This document shows, piece by piece, positions 1-7,132 of a stretch of DNA of 17,314 nucleotides. The stretch is from Lentimicrobiaceae bacterium. Its GTDB lineage: Bacteria; Bacteroidota; Bacteroidia; Bacteroidales; JALOCA01. The position numbers and the translations under genes were made by a program. Position 1 is the first letter of the stretch; each line of letters opens with the position of its first letter. The DNA is taken from contig JALOCA010000051.1 of assembly GCA_023227965.1 (NCBI GenBank), forward strand, positions 1 to 17,314, in the 5' to 3' direction. Under the pieces are notes generated by a model. The model was not told where the DNA came from and ran no database searches. It was given only the letters and a program-made list of their open reading frames with translations.

Positions 1-27
1 AAATCAAATTTACCTTTTTCCATTTCT

Positions 28-62
28 TGTGTCAAATTTAATTATTTATTCCCTTTGACACA
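28..62. repeat. 9-bp perfect inverted repeat
   Basis: TGTGTCAAA at 28-36 is matched exactly by its reverse complement TTTGACACA at 54-62, across a 17-nt AT-rich spacer. It lies about 100 bp beyond the 3' end of the PPDK-like gene, at the edge of the window. Neither strand shows a U-tract directly after the stem, so it is not a convincing intrinsic terminator. It could be an operator for a gene left of the window, or a transcript-end hairpin. Its role is unknown. Confidence 0.45.
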
Positions 63-94
63 GTTCGTTTTACAGCCTCCCGCTGGATATAATT

Positions 95-157
95 CTCATA
101 GCTCATAGCTCCCAACTCATAGCTCTCAGCTCATAGCTCCCAGCCCATAGCTTATGC
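95..157. repeat. tandem array of 7-bp units
   Basis: Read on the + strand from 95, the sequence divides into consecutive heptamers: CTCATAG, CTCATAG, CTCCCAA, CTCATAG, CTCTCAG, CTCATAG, CTCCCAG, CCCATAG, then a degenerate CTTATGC. CTCATAG recurs four times exactly, and the variants alternate between an -ATAG and a -CCAG type. The array ends 4 bp before the stop codon of the PPDK-like gene at 161-163, so it sits directly in its 3' flank. Heptameric intergenic arrays of this kind occur in some bacterial groups. Whether this one is a dispersed family in this genome cannot be seen from one window. Confidence 0.8.
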
Positions 158-160
158 CTC

Positions 161-3100
161 CTAAATCCCTGCTTTTACCTCAGAAAGCTCTACGGGATAG
201 TTGCCTTTGTAGATATTGCCGAAATGACCGTCAATGGCAATCATGTCGCCGGTGATGAAATGGTGTCCGTTTATTTCGCATTGTTTCAGGTTTTCAAACA
301 CCCGCAGGTCGGTACAGTTTACCACACAGGCTTTGCCAAGGGTAACGGCGGTAACGGCGGCATGCGAGGTGGCTCCGCCTTTGGCAGTGAGCAGACCGTC
401 GCATTTAAATACCATGCCGATGTCGTCGGGTACGGTATCGGGGCGAACCAGTATCACGTTTTTACCTGGATTATAGGCATGCAGGCTGTCAATATCCTGT
501 TCGTCGAAGGCAAGCAAGCCGTTCATGGCGCCTCCGCCTATGCCCGTTCCCCTGCCTACGTGGTGCATCTCTTCGGTGCGGGTGGTAAACATGTACACCT
601 GCGTTTGTCTCTGCATGTGGATGTCGCGGGTTTGCAATATGTAGAGGTCTTTAGGGTCTTCCGATTCAAAGGTAAACTCTATCTCCTGTGGAGGATAGCC
701 GTGGTTTTCTATCATATCAACGGAGAGCTGTTTCATCCGCTGGTAGATTTCGGGGTGCATAGATTGCAGCGAATCGCCTTCCATGTTCAGTTGTTTGCGC
801 TGTGTCTCGCTCACCGGGAGGGTATTCACCAGTCCGGCAACGATGTCTTCGCCCTGGCTGCAAAGGGTAAAATCGCCCCATAGATGCACCCCCGGGCGGT
901 CGCGGTTGGGGTTCTGGGTAAAGAGTACCCCTGTTCCGGAGGTGTAATTCAGGTTGCCTAAGATCATCTTCTGCACGATGACGGCAGTACCCCATTCGTC
1001 GGCAAACTGCAGATGACGGCGATACACCTGCGCCCTTTCCGATCCCCAGGAATCAAAAACCTTGTCAATGGCATATTTCAGTTGCTTCAGCAGATTCTGT
1101 TCAAAGAAGACGTGGTTGTCGTCAATCGCTTTTTTGTACGAAAGGGCAATGTCGCGCATCTGTTCGTGTGTAAACTTGATCTTCAAGGCAACGTCATACT
1201 TCTTCTTGTATTCGAGGATGATCTTATCGAATACATCCCTCGCTATGCCATGTGCCATACCCCAGCTTTGCAGGAAACGGCGGTAGCAGTCCCATGCCGT
1301 CCAGCCGAAGTTGGGCTGGCGGCTCAGCAACTCGGTGAAGGTGTCGTTCATCCCTACGTTAAGGTAGGTATCCATGGCACCTGGCATGGAGATGGCGGCT
1401 CCGGAACGTACCGACAGCAACAGTGGACGCTGAGGATCGCCCAGCCGGCATCCGCAGAGTCTTTCCAGGGCTTCCACTTCTTTATCTATCAAAGTTTCTA
1501 TTTCGCGGTTTACTTCCGGATGGTGGCTGATGGCATTGCGGCGGCGGAACACCTCTGTGGTAAGGATGAATCCTAAAGGAACCGGCAGTCCGGCAAGCAA
1601 CAGCTTTTTCAGGAAGAAAGCCTTGGAGCCAAGAAATATCTGGTTGTCCATCTTCACCGTGCGTTCATACAACGGGCTGATGATAAGGTCGGAATTGTAC
1701 GACATCACGTCGTTTATCAGGTCCTTGTCCAGTTTATCCACCATGTTTTGCAGCGAATGCAGAATTTTCTGCACTAAGTTGTCCAACGGCTGTACCAGGA
1801 AAGCCGAGGAGATGACATCCCTGAAAAACTCTTCCGACTTTTTATGTATCAGTTGTTTTGTCTCTTTTTCAGAGATGTTCTCATCTTTTACAAATAACTG
1901 AGGAACCACTATCTTTAGCGGGTATTCGTACGAACTGAGGAAATATTTTTTTACAATCTTGCTCACATCGTCGGCAATAAACTGGAAGATATTCAGATAT
2001 TGGTCGAGTGAAAAACTCTGCGAAGTGAGACTGTATCTGAGCATTTGCAGGTTGGAGTCGAATCCCTGGCTACTGATGCCGTCTAATTCCAGCCCTTCGC
2101 GGAAGTATTCGAGCAGTTCGTAGATGCGGTTAAGTGTCTTTTGCGAAATATAGTTCAGGTTGACGTTGTTCACTATCTTCTCCATCAGCCGGGTGGCTAT
2201 CCTTTCGAGACGGAAGGTGAGCCCAAGTGCTTCAAACTTGTCTTCGCGGTACACGCCATACATCGAAGGGATGCCGATGGCAATGTGCCGTTTATGGTAG
2301 ATATTTTCCCATCCTTCACTAAGCTTGGGGTTGAAGATGATCTGCTTCAGCTTGTCCATGAAATGATAGATCATCCGCATGGCACGGTCGTAGTGATTAG
2401 TGCTGAGTGCCTGGTCAAATTTTCCTATCTCTTCCGGGCTCAGGAAGGGATATTGGTTCATAATGGAGATGATGTCTTCGGTGTCGAAGGAATACTTTTC
2501 TTTCAGCAGGAAATACAGGTTGCGGATGTCGTTCAGCCGGAGCACATCGCGGTCGTTTTTCTCAGGTAGTTTCTCAAGGTAAGATTTGAAATCCGGATAA
2601 TCAAGGTTCAGCAGGTCGTCGGGTGTGCAGTTGTTTTGTTTGCACATCTCCGCCAGCATACGGTGTACCGGGAGGAACCATTCGCTTTGCAGGTCTATTG
2701 ACTCGTAAACATCGTTGGGCAAGTGGGGTTTCAATGCCTCCAGATTGCCATCGTACCAGAAATAAAATACGTTACGGGTAAGTTCTATCAGGGTGTTGTT
2801 GCTTTCGGTGTGTACCTGCTTTCGCAAAAAATGCACCAGGCGGTCTTCCCGCTTCGATATTTCGTCCATCGAAGTGGTAACGTTGCGTATTCCGCCTTCG
2901 GCACCAATCTCATTGAAATAAACCGGGAAAATACGCGTAAGCTGTTTTACTTTTTTATAGTAAGGTGCAATGTTTGAGTTTAGTATCTTGGTGATTTCCC
3001 TTTGAAAAAGGTCGGTATCGCTGATGAAGATTCCGCCCAGCCGCAAGTTGACGATAAGTGCCGACAGCAGCTTCTCCATCATCGCCTGCGAATATTCTAT

Positions 3101-4297
3101 CAGCTCCAGCCACACGCGGATGTTCTTGATGTGATTGGGATTTACGCTTAGTTGCCAGTCCTCGTTCACATACACTATGCCCGGCGTTTCAAAGCCAAAG
3201 TCAATGAGCCGTTTCTCAAACTCGTTGACGAGGTGCTTGTCCTCAGTAGGGTCGAGGTCAATGTTTTTCTTACCTAAAACCAGCAAAAAATCAAGCACTG
3301 CAGAGGTATGTTCACCACGCAGGTCTTCTGCCATGTGGAACATTTTCTCGGTAAACGACTCAATCTCTCCCGGCTTCAGTTCATCCATTGCCTTATCAAG
3401 CAGGCGACCAATGTTCCAGATGAGACGTTCTTTCATTTCCACCATCCCCGGAAGGTGAAGCAAGTAAAAAGTGTAATAAAACTTATCGGTAAAAGTTTCA
3501 AAATGCGAAGTATAATCAATAAAATGCGAAGCCATGTCGTCGTAGGTGGCATCGGTTTCGGTAAGAGCATCCCAGTTGCCTGCTTGCTGCAACTTCTGTA
3601 TTTTTTCATCAAAAAAAGGTGCACCTATTCCGGCTATTTCATTGGTATAATCCTTGCTGAACAGTTGTTTTTTATTTTTGTACCATTGCTCTGTTTCGGT
3701 GCTGTGCTTCCAGAATTCCACATTGCTTTGCAGAATATTGCGGGTAAGCTGCAGGATGGGCTCGGTGAAAACGGGTATTTTCACTGCCTTTTTCAGAAAA
3801 CGGAGAACAAATCTTGAACTTTTAATGAAGCTGTCTATGTTGGCGGAGAAATGTTTCTGCAAAATTTCCAATGTGAGTAAACCTGTTTGTGTAAGCTCTT
3901 TCTTTTCAGCGGTAAGCTTGTCAATAAACTCAAACAGGGTGCGGATTGCCAGCACCTGCAAATCTTCGCTGATGCCTTTGGTAAACAGGGTATCGTACAC
4001 CGAAAGAATTACCAAATAAGCTTTTTCGGCTTCCGGTAGGGTGGTGTAAAACCAAAAGTCGGTGAGCATCATCTCGCGCAATTGTTCCACCACGAACTTC
4101 CGGTTGGAGAATGGGTGCTGGAACTCGATAAAGCAGTCGGAAGCACGTTTGCTGATGCCGTAATAATCTTTCGAAAGCTCGATAAACTGCTGATGTTCCG
4201 GCGGGATTACAATGTTTTTGTAACGGGTTTCGGCGAGGTTGGCTTCCAGAGCCTGGGACACAAATTTTTCCTTTTTAATCATCTCGGCAGGTTTCAT
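161..4297 (-). CDS. PPDK/PEP-synthase-like phosphotransferase without the PEP/pyruvate barrel
   Basis: The product is about 1378 aa. Residues ~883-1225 resemble the nucleotide-binding half of pyruvate phosphate dikinase: GSKAFFLKKL, RSGAAISMPGAMDT (Arg ~964), GTGVLFTQNP, QGEDIVAGL, and LQTR ending near 1224. Residues ~1245-1370 form the swivelling phospho-histidine domain, with GGATSHAAV (His1312) and IAIDGHFGNIYKG. The protein stops there, so the C-terminal TIM barrel that binds PEP/pyruvate in PPDK and PEP synthase is missing. The first ~880 residues are rich in charged helices and I do not recognise them. By family logic ATP phosphorylates His1312 and the phosphate passes to an unknown acceptor, as in rifampin phosphotransferase or glucan-water dikinase. 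No signal peptide is visible, so it is probably cytoplasmic. I chose the start at 4297 because GGAG lies 5 nt upstream; ATGs at 4318, 4300 and 4282 are alternatives. Its GC is visibly higher than that of its neighbours. Confidence 0.85.
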   Translation of the reverse strand: MKPAEMIKKEKFVSQALEANLAETRYKNIVIPPEHQQFIELSKDYYGISKRASDCFIEFQHPFSNRKFVVEQLREMMLTDFWFYTTLPEAEKAYLVILSVYDTLFTKGISEDLQVLAIRTLFEFIDKLTAEKKELTQTGLLTLEILQKHFSANIDSFIKSSRFVLRFLKKAVKIPVFTEPILQLTRNILQSNVEFWKHSTETEQWYKNKKQLFSKDYTNEIAGIGAPFFDEKIQKLQQAGNWDALTETDATYDDMASHFIDYTSHFETFTDKFYYTFYLLHLPGMVEMKERLIWNIGRLLDKAMDELKPGEIESFTEKMFHMAEDLRGEHTSAVLDFLLVLGKKNIDLDPTEDKHLVNEFEKRLIDFGFETPGIVYVNEDWQLSVNPNHIKNIRVWLELIEYSQAMMEKLLSALIVNLRLGGIFISDTDLFQREITKILNSNIAPYYKKVKQLTRIFPVYFNEIGAEGGIRNVTTSMDEISKREDRLVHFLRKQVHTESNNTLIELTRNVFYFWYDGNLEALKPHLPNDVYESIDLQSEWFLPVHRMLAEMCKQNNCTPDDLLNLDYPDFKSYLEKLPEKNDRDVLRLNDIRNLYFLLKEKYSFDTEDIISIMNQYPFLSPEEIGKFDQALSTNHYDRAMRMIYHFMDKLKQIIFNPKLSEGWENIYHKRHIAIGIPSMYGVYREDKFEALGLTFRLERIATRLMEKIVNNVNLNYISQKTLNRIYELLEYFREGLELDGISSQGFDSNLQMLRYSLTSQSFSLDQYLNIFQFIADDVSKIVKKYFLSSYEYPLKIVVPQLFVKDENISEKETKQLIHKKSEEFFRDVISSAFLVQPLDNLVQKILHSLQNMVDKLDKDLINDVMSYNSDLIISPLYERTVKMDNQIFLGSKAFFLKKLLLAGLPVPLGFILTTEVFRRRNAISHHPEVNREIETLIDKEVEALERLCGCRLGDPQRPLLLSVRSGAAISMPGAMDTYLNVGMNDTFTELLSRQPNFGWTAWDCYRRFLQSWGMAHGIARDVFDKIILEYKKKYDVALKIKFTHEQMRDIALSYKKAIDDNHVFFEQNLLKQLKYAIDKVFDSWGSERAQVYRRHLQFADEWGTAVIVQKMILGNLNYTSGTGVLFTQNPNRDRPGVHLWGDFTLCSQGEDIVAGLVNTLPVSETQRKQLNMEGDSLQSMHPEIYQRMKQLSVDMIENHGYPPQEIEFTFESEDPKDLYILQTRDIHMQRQTQVYMFTTRTEEMHHVGRGTGIGGGAMNGLLAFDEQDIDSLHAYNPGKNVILVRPDTVPDDIGMVFKCDGLLTAKGGATSHAAVTAVTLGKACVVNCTDLRVFENLKQCEINGHHFITGDMIAIDGHFGNIYKGNYPVELSEVKAGI

Positions 4298-4413
4298 CAT
4301 TTCTCCAAAAATACACATTTTCGGAGTTTGTTAGATAGACTCATCAATAAATAGAACTATATAACGAAAACTGCTACGAAGATTCCATGAGGAAATATGA
4401 TACTTTTAGCTAT

Positions 4414-4433
4414 TTAAGGTTCATAAACCTTAA
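4414..4433. repeat. 8-bp perfect hairpin
   Basis: TTAAGGTT, loop CATA, AACCTTAA gives a perfect 8-bp stem with a four-base loop. It lies about 115 bp upstream of the PPDK-like gene start, in its presumed leader or promoter area. No T-run follows, so a structured 5' leader or a protein-binding palindrome is more likely than a terminator. Confidence 0.5.
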
Positions 4434-4528
4434 CCGTTGATACCTTGATATATTCGGTTTTAATTCCAATGTGGTGCGAATTATTGCATTCGTAATCTGA
4501 GTTCGCGATAAAATATGTTTTACATCTG

Positions 4529-4548
4529 CCTGACAATAACCCGTCAGG
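4529..4548. repeat. 6-bp GC-containing hairpin downstream of the permease
   Basis: CCTGAC at 4529-4534 pairs with GTCAGG at 4543-4548 around an 8-nt loop. On the + strand it is followed by a short T-rich stretch (GTTTTAATAT); on the minus strand, the strand of the permease, no U-tract follows. It lies ~125 bp beyond the permease stop codon. It may mark the 3' end of that transcript through RNA stability rather than intrinsic termination, but this is inference. Confidence 0.35.
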
Positions 4549-4674
4549 GTTTTAATATCCATAGAAAGGATTTTTTATTTTTTGTAAATTCTCCGTTAGG
4601 AGATCAAATAATTAATGCCCTACTACGGACAATCTTTTATAAAAAATCAACATTCTATCAGCCCAATCACTTAT

Positions 4675-6060
4675 TTATTGAATCTGATGTTTATATCCGC
4701 GAATTCCATAAAAAAGAATGTACAGATAGCAAATAAGGGTAATCAGGAATGAGTGATGAATACCAAAATGATCCGCAAGTACACCCATAAGCAACGGAAC
4801 AATTGCTCCACCTACAATTGCCATACATAAAATTCCGGATCCCTGGCTGGTATTTTTACCCAAGCCATTAATGGCAAGGGTAAAAATAGTCGGAAACATG
4901 ATGGAATTGAACAGTCCAACGGCAATAATGGGCCACATGGCAAATTTACCACTTGAAATTACGGTAACGGTAACCAGAATAACCACAATACCTGCCATAA
5001 TGGAAAGAGTGCGGCTGGGTTTGTTTTTCCCAAAAAAGAAACCTGCAAGATTTATAACTACAAAAACAAGGAACAATGCTGCAAGGGTAGTTTCTTTGGT
5101 AAGATACCATGCCAGGAAAAATGCAAACACCATGGTTGCAGCATAAAGCATATACCTGGTACTCTGTTTTTTTATTCCCGTTAAGGAAATTGCGCCCAAA
5201 AACCTTCCGATCATTGCTCCGCCCCAATACATCGCCACATATTTTGCGCCTTCCGTTTCAACCAGACCGGCAATATCGGGTTCTTTAAAAAAATTGATAA
5301 GAAAACTACCAATGGAAACTTCACCACCAACATACAAAAAAATGGCTATAGCTCCCAAAACCAGGTGTGGATAAGCCCAGGCACTTCCGGCTGCTTTCTC
5401 CTGGCTTTCTGCTTTGATATTTGGTAATTTAGCAAAAGCAAATACCATTGCAATCACGAAAAGTGCAAGAGCAATTCCGATGTAAGGTATTTGTACAGTA
5501 GCTGCTTTTTCAGCGGCAACGGTATGATTGGAAAGGATAAGCAATCCTCCGAAGACGGGAGCAATGGTTGTTCCCAAAGAGTTGAATGCCTGCGTCATAT
5601 TTAGTCTTCCCGAAGCGGTTTCCGGTGCTCCTAAAATGGCGACAAACGGATTTGCTGCTACCTGAAGAATGGTAATTCCGGTTGCCAGGATAAAGAATCC
5701 GGTAAGGAATACTCCATAACTTATTAATACCGATGCGGGATAAAACATTAATGCACCTATTCCGGTTACGACTAATCCAAGTACAATACCACTTTTATAA
5801 CCAATTTTCCCCACTACCCATCCTGCAGGCAGCGACATGATGGCGTATGCCCCGAAAAAAGTAAACTGGATAAGCATTATCCTGGTGTAATTCAGCTCGA
5901 AAAGGGATTTTAAATGCGGAATCAGAATATCGTTCAGGCAGGTAATAAAACCCCACATGAAAAATAAAGAAGTTAACAATGCCAATGCGGGTTTGTAATT
6001 GATCCGCTGCACCAGCGTACCATTTGCCTGTTCAAGATTTTTGGATGTAGAAATTGCCAT
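4675..6060 (-). CDS. FucP/GluP-family sugar:H+ symporter (MFS)
   Basis: The product is a 461-aa inner-membrane permease with about twelve hydrophobic segments, close to the length of E. coli FucP. It imports a hexose or related sugar with protons. Diagnostic motifs are WGFITCLNDILIPHLK (Asp44, matching FucP Asp46), the helix pair around residues 60-110, AANPFVAILG near 135-144, AFNSLG (Asn160, matching FucP Asn162) and the C-terminal MFPTIFTLAI and GGAIVPLLMG. The residue matching FucP Glu135 is Gln133 (ILQVAANPF), which is typical of the glucose/galactose and N-acetylglucosamine branch, so L-fucose is less likely as substrate. The gene is divergent from an AraR-like regulator, which suggests sugar-responsive control. 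No Shine-Dalgarno sequence is obvious before the ATG at 6060. The family is firm; the exact sugar is not. Confidence 0.9.
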   Translation of the reverse strand: MAISTSKNLEQANGTLVQRINYKPALALLTSLFFMWGFITCLNDILIPHLKSLFELNYTRIMLIQFTFFGAYAIMSLPAGWVVGKIGYKSGIVLGLVVTGIGALMFYPASVLISYGVFLTGFFILATGITILQVAANPFVAILGAPETASGRLNMTQAFNSLGTTIAPVFGGLLILSNHTVAAEKAATVQIPYIGIALALFVIAMVFAFAKLPNIKAESQEKAAGSAWAYPHLVLGAIAIFLYVGGEVSIGSFLINFFKEPDIAGLVETEGAKYVAMYWGGAMIGRFLGAISLTGIKKQSTRYMLYAATMVFAFFLAWYLTKETTLAALFLVFVVINLAGFFFGKNKPSRTLSIMAGIVVILVTVTVISSGKFAMWPIIAVGLFNSIMFPTIFTLAINGLGKNTSQGSGILCMAIVGGAIVPLLMGVLADHFGIHHSFLITLICYLYILFYGIRGYKHQIQ

Positions 6061-6192
6061 AGGTGGGTTTTATTTTTAAATGGTTTAGGTTAATCATTCA
6101 TTATATATCCTGTATATCCGTTAATTGTATTTTTAATAAGAATTCTATTTCCCTTCAATTTTTCTTTTTAGGTTTACATATCACTTATTTTG

Positions 6193-6224
6193 TGTGTAAT
6201 ATACAGTAAGTGTGTATGAATACA
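6193..6224. promoter_or_regulatory. tandem operator-like palindromes
   Basis: TGTGTAATATACA (6193-6205) is an imperfect palindrome of the form TGTnTAnTAnACA. TGTATGAATACA (6213-6224) has perfect 5-bp arms around a 2-bp centre. Their centres are about 19-20 bp apart, roughly two helical turns, so two dimers could bind the same face. They lie downstream of the minus-strand promoter candidate, where a bound repressor would block transcription of the permease gene. The assignment to the adjacent regulator is inference. Confidence 0.4.
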
Positions 6225-6242
6225 TAGAATTTACTTACCCTA

Positions 6243-6284
6243 CAAATTTATTTATAAAATTAGACTTTTAGTTTGCTAAATTTG
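6243..6284. promoter_or_regulatory. candidate divergent -7 elements
   Basis: CAAATTTA at 6243-6250 is TAAATTTG on the minus strand. An identical TAAATTTG lies on the + strand at 6277-6284. Both fit the Bacteroidota -7 consensus TAnnTTTG and point in opposite directions, toward the permease and the regulator. No clean TTTG lies at the expected -33 distance for either. In AT-rich DNA such octamers also arise by chance, so this is suggestive only. Confidence 0.3.
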
Positions 6285-6393
6285 ATTTCACTGTAATATT
6301 TTTTCTATCATTGCAAAAAATGTTTGTGTACTATTAACACTAATATTTTTTGAAAGTATTTAAAGTATAGAGTATCAACATTATAATATATAA

Positions 6394-7128
6394 ATGGAAG
6401 AAGGTCTAATACCTTATGTATCGGTTGATTGTGTAATTTTTGGTTTCGACTTTGAAAAACTGAATGTTTTACTAATTGAGCGCAAAGTGGACATAGAAGG
6501 CACTGTTTTCAGAGATATGAAACTTCCCGGAGACCTGATTCGCTATGATGAAGATATAGATGCTTCTGCGTCAAGGGTATTATTCGAGCTCACCGGTATG
6601 AAAAATATTTACCTGGAACAGTTTTACACTTTTGGTTCTGTGAATCGTATAAAAGAAAAAACCCGCGATATCATCTGGTTACATTCTATTGATCACCCGG
6701 AAGAAAGAGTAATTACTATCGCATATTATTCATTGGTTAAAATTGAAAGCCGGGAAATTTCGGAAGCAAAAATTGTAAACAATGCTAGCTGGCATGCCAT
6801 TACCGAAATTACCGAACTTGCTTTCGACCATCGGGAAATTATTGATAAAGCACTCGAAGCCTTAAGAAATAAATTGCGTACGCAACCCATCGGATTCGAA
6901 TTGCTTCCCGTAAAGTTTACTATAGGTCAGTTACAAAAACTGTATGAAGTAATTTTCGGCACCCGGCTCGATAAACGGAATTTCAGGAAGCGTATTGCCA
7001 GTATTCCTTACATCGTCTCCCTAAATGAAAAGCAAAAGGGGGTAGCACATAAACCTGCACAGTTGTATAAGTTCGACAAGAAAAAGTATTCCCGTTCAAA
7101 AACCGAAGATTTGTATTTTTCGGTATAA
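6394..7128 (+). CDS. Nudix-fold transcriptional regulator, AraR/NrtR type
   Basis: The product is a 244-aa cytoplasmic regulator with an N-terminal Nudix-like sensor domain (~1-150) and a C-terminal winged helix (~165-230; FTIGQLQKLYEVIFGT followed by a basic LDKRNFRKR segment). The Nudix box region (46-69, from Gly46 to RVLFELTGM) has lost the catalytic REUxEE glutamates, keeping only Glu65. It should therefore bind a ligand rather than hydrolyse one. This matches the Bacteroides arabinose regulator AraR, where the Nudix domain senses a sugar. The divergent FucP/GluP-type permease supports a sugar-uptake regulon, but the ligand cannot be read from sequence. The gene ends 4 bp from the convergent M14 peptidase gene, with no obvious terminator between them. 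Confidence 0.85.
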   Translation: MEEGLIPYVSVDCVIFGFDFEKLNVLLIERKVDIEGTVFRDMKLPGDLIRYDEDIDASASRVLFELTGMKNIYLEQFYTFGSVNRIKEKTRDIIWLHSIDHPEERVITIAYYSLVKIESREISEAKIVNNASWHAITEITELAFDHREIIDKALEALRNKLRTQPIGFELLPVKFTIGQLQKLYEVIFGTRLDKRNFRKRIASIPYIVSLNEKQKGVAHKPAQLYKFDKKKYSRSKTEDLYFSV

Positions 7129-7132
7129 ATCA

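Larger units (their letters stand above)
4298..4674. other. intergenic region with two hairpins
   Basis: This gap separates the 3' end of the permease gene from the 5' end of the PPDK-like gene, both on the minus strand. Two perfect stems are visible: 4414-4433 (8 bp, tetraloop CATA) and 4529-4548 (CCTGAC/GTCAGG, 8-nt loop). A weaker 5-bp stem lies at 4590-4603. None is followed by a U-tract on the minus strand, so none is a textbook terminator for the permease. A 73-codon + frame at 4515-4736 looks like chance, because it overlaps the permease 3' end and has no recognisable features. The promoter of the PPDK-like gene should lie here, but I cannot place it. Confidence 0.5.
6061..6393. promoter_or_regulatory. 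divergent promoter/operator region of permease and regulator
   Basis: This 333-bp AT-rich spacer separates the start codons of the permease (-) and the Nudix-fold regulator (+). It contains two operator-like palindromes (6193-6224), a mirror pair of TAnnTTTG candidates (6243-6284), and a further + candidate nearer the regulator (TTTG at 6323-6326, then TATTTTTTG at 6344-6352). AraR/NrtR-type regulators commonly control a divergent neighbour and themselves, so this is the natural place for their binding site. No open reading frame of note lies here. Confidence 0.6.

Noticed and set aside
224..883. Long + strand frame (219 codons) opposite the PPDK-like gene
   Set aside because: It is antisense to the conserved ATP-grasp and phospho-His motifs, has no recognisable domain, and is explained by the high GC of that stretch. 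The same applies to the + frames at 1013-1576, 2141-2569 and 3308-3817.
4306..4313. TATTTTTG on the minus strand as a -7 element for the PPDK-like gene
   Set aside because: It would place transcription start at or inside the start codon, with no -33 TTTG upstream. It overlaps the region just before a usable GGAG, so it is likely a coincidental match in AT-rich DNA.
4415..4432. tRNA T-arm-like GGTTCATAAACC
   Set aside because: The loop has four bases rather than seven, and no acceptor, D or anticodon stems can be built around it.
4515..4736. 73-codon + frame in the gap after the permease
   Set aside because: It overlaps the permease 3' end on the opposite strand, shows no ribosome-binding site and has low-complexity unfamiliar content, so it is probably chance.
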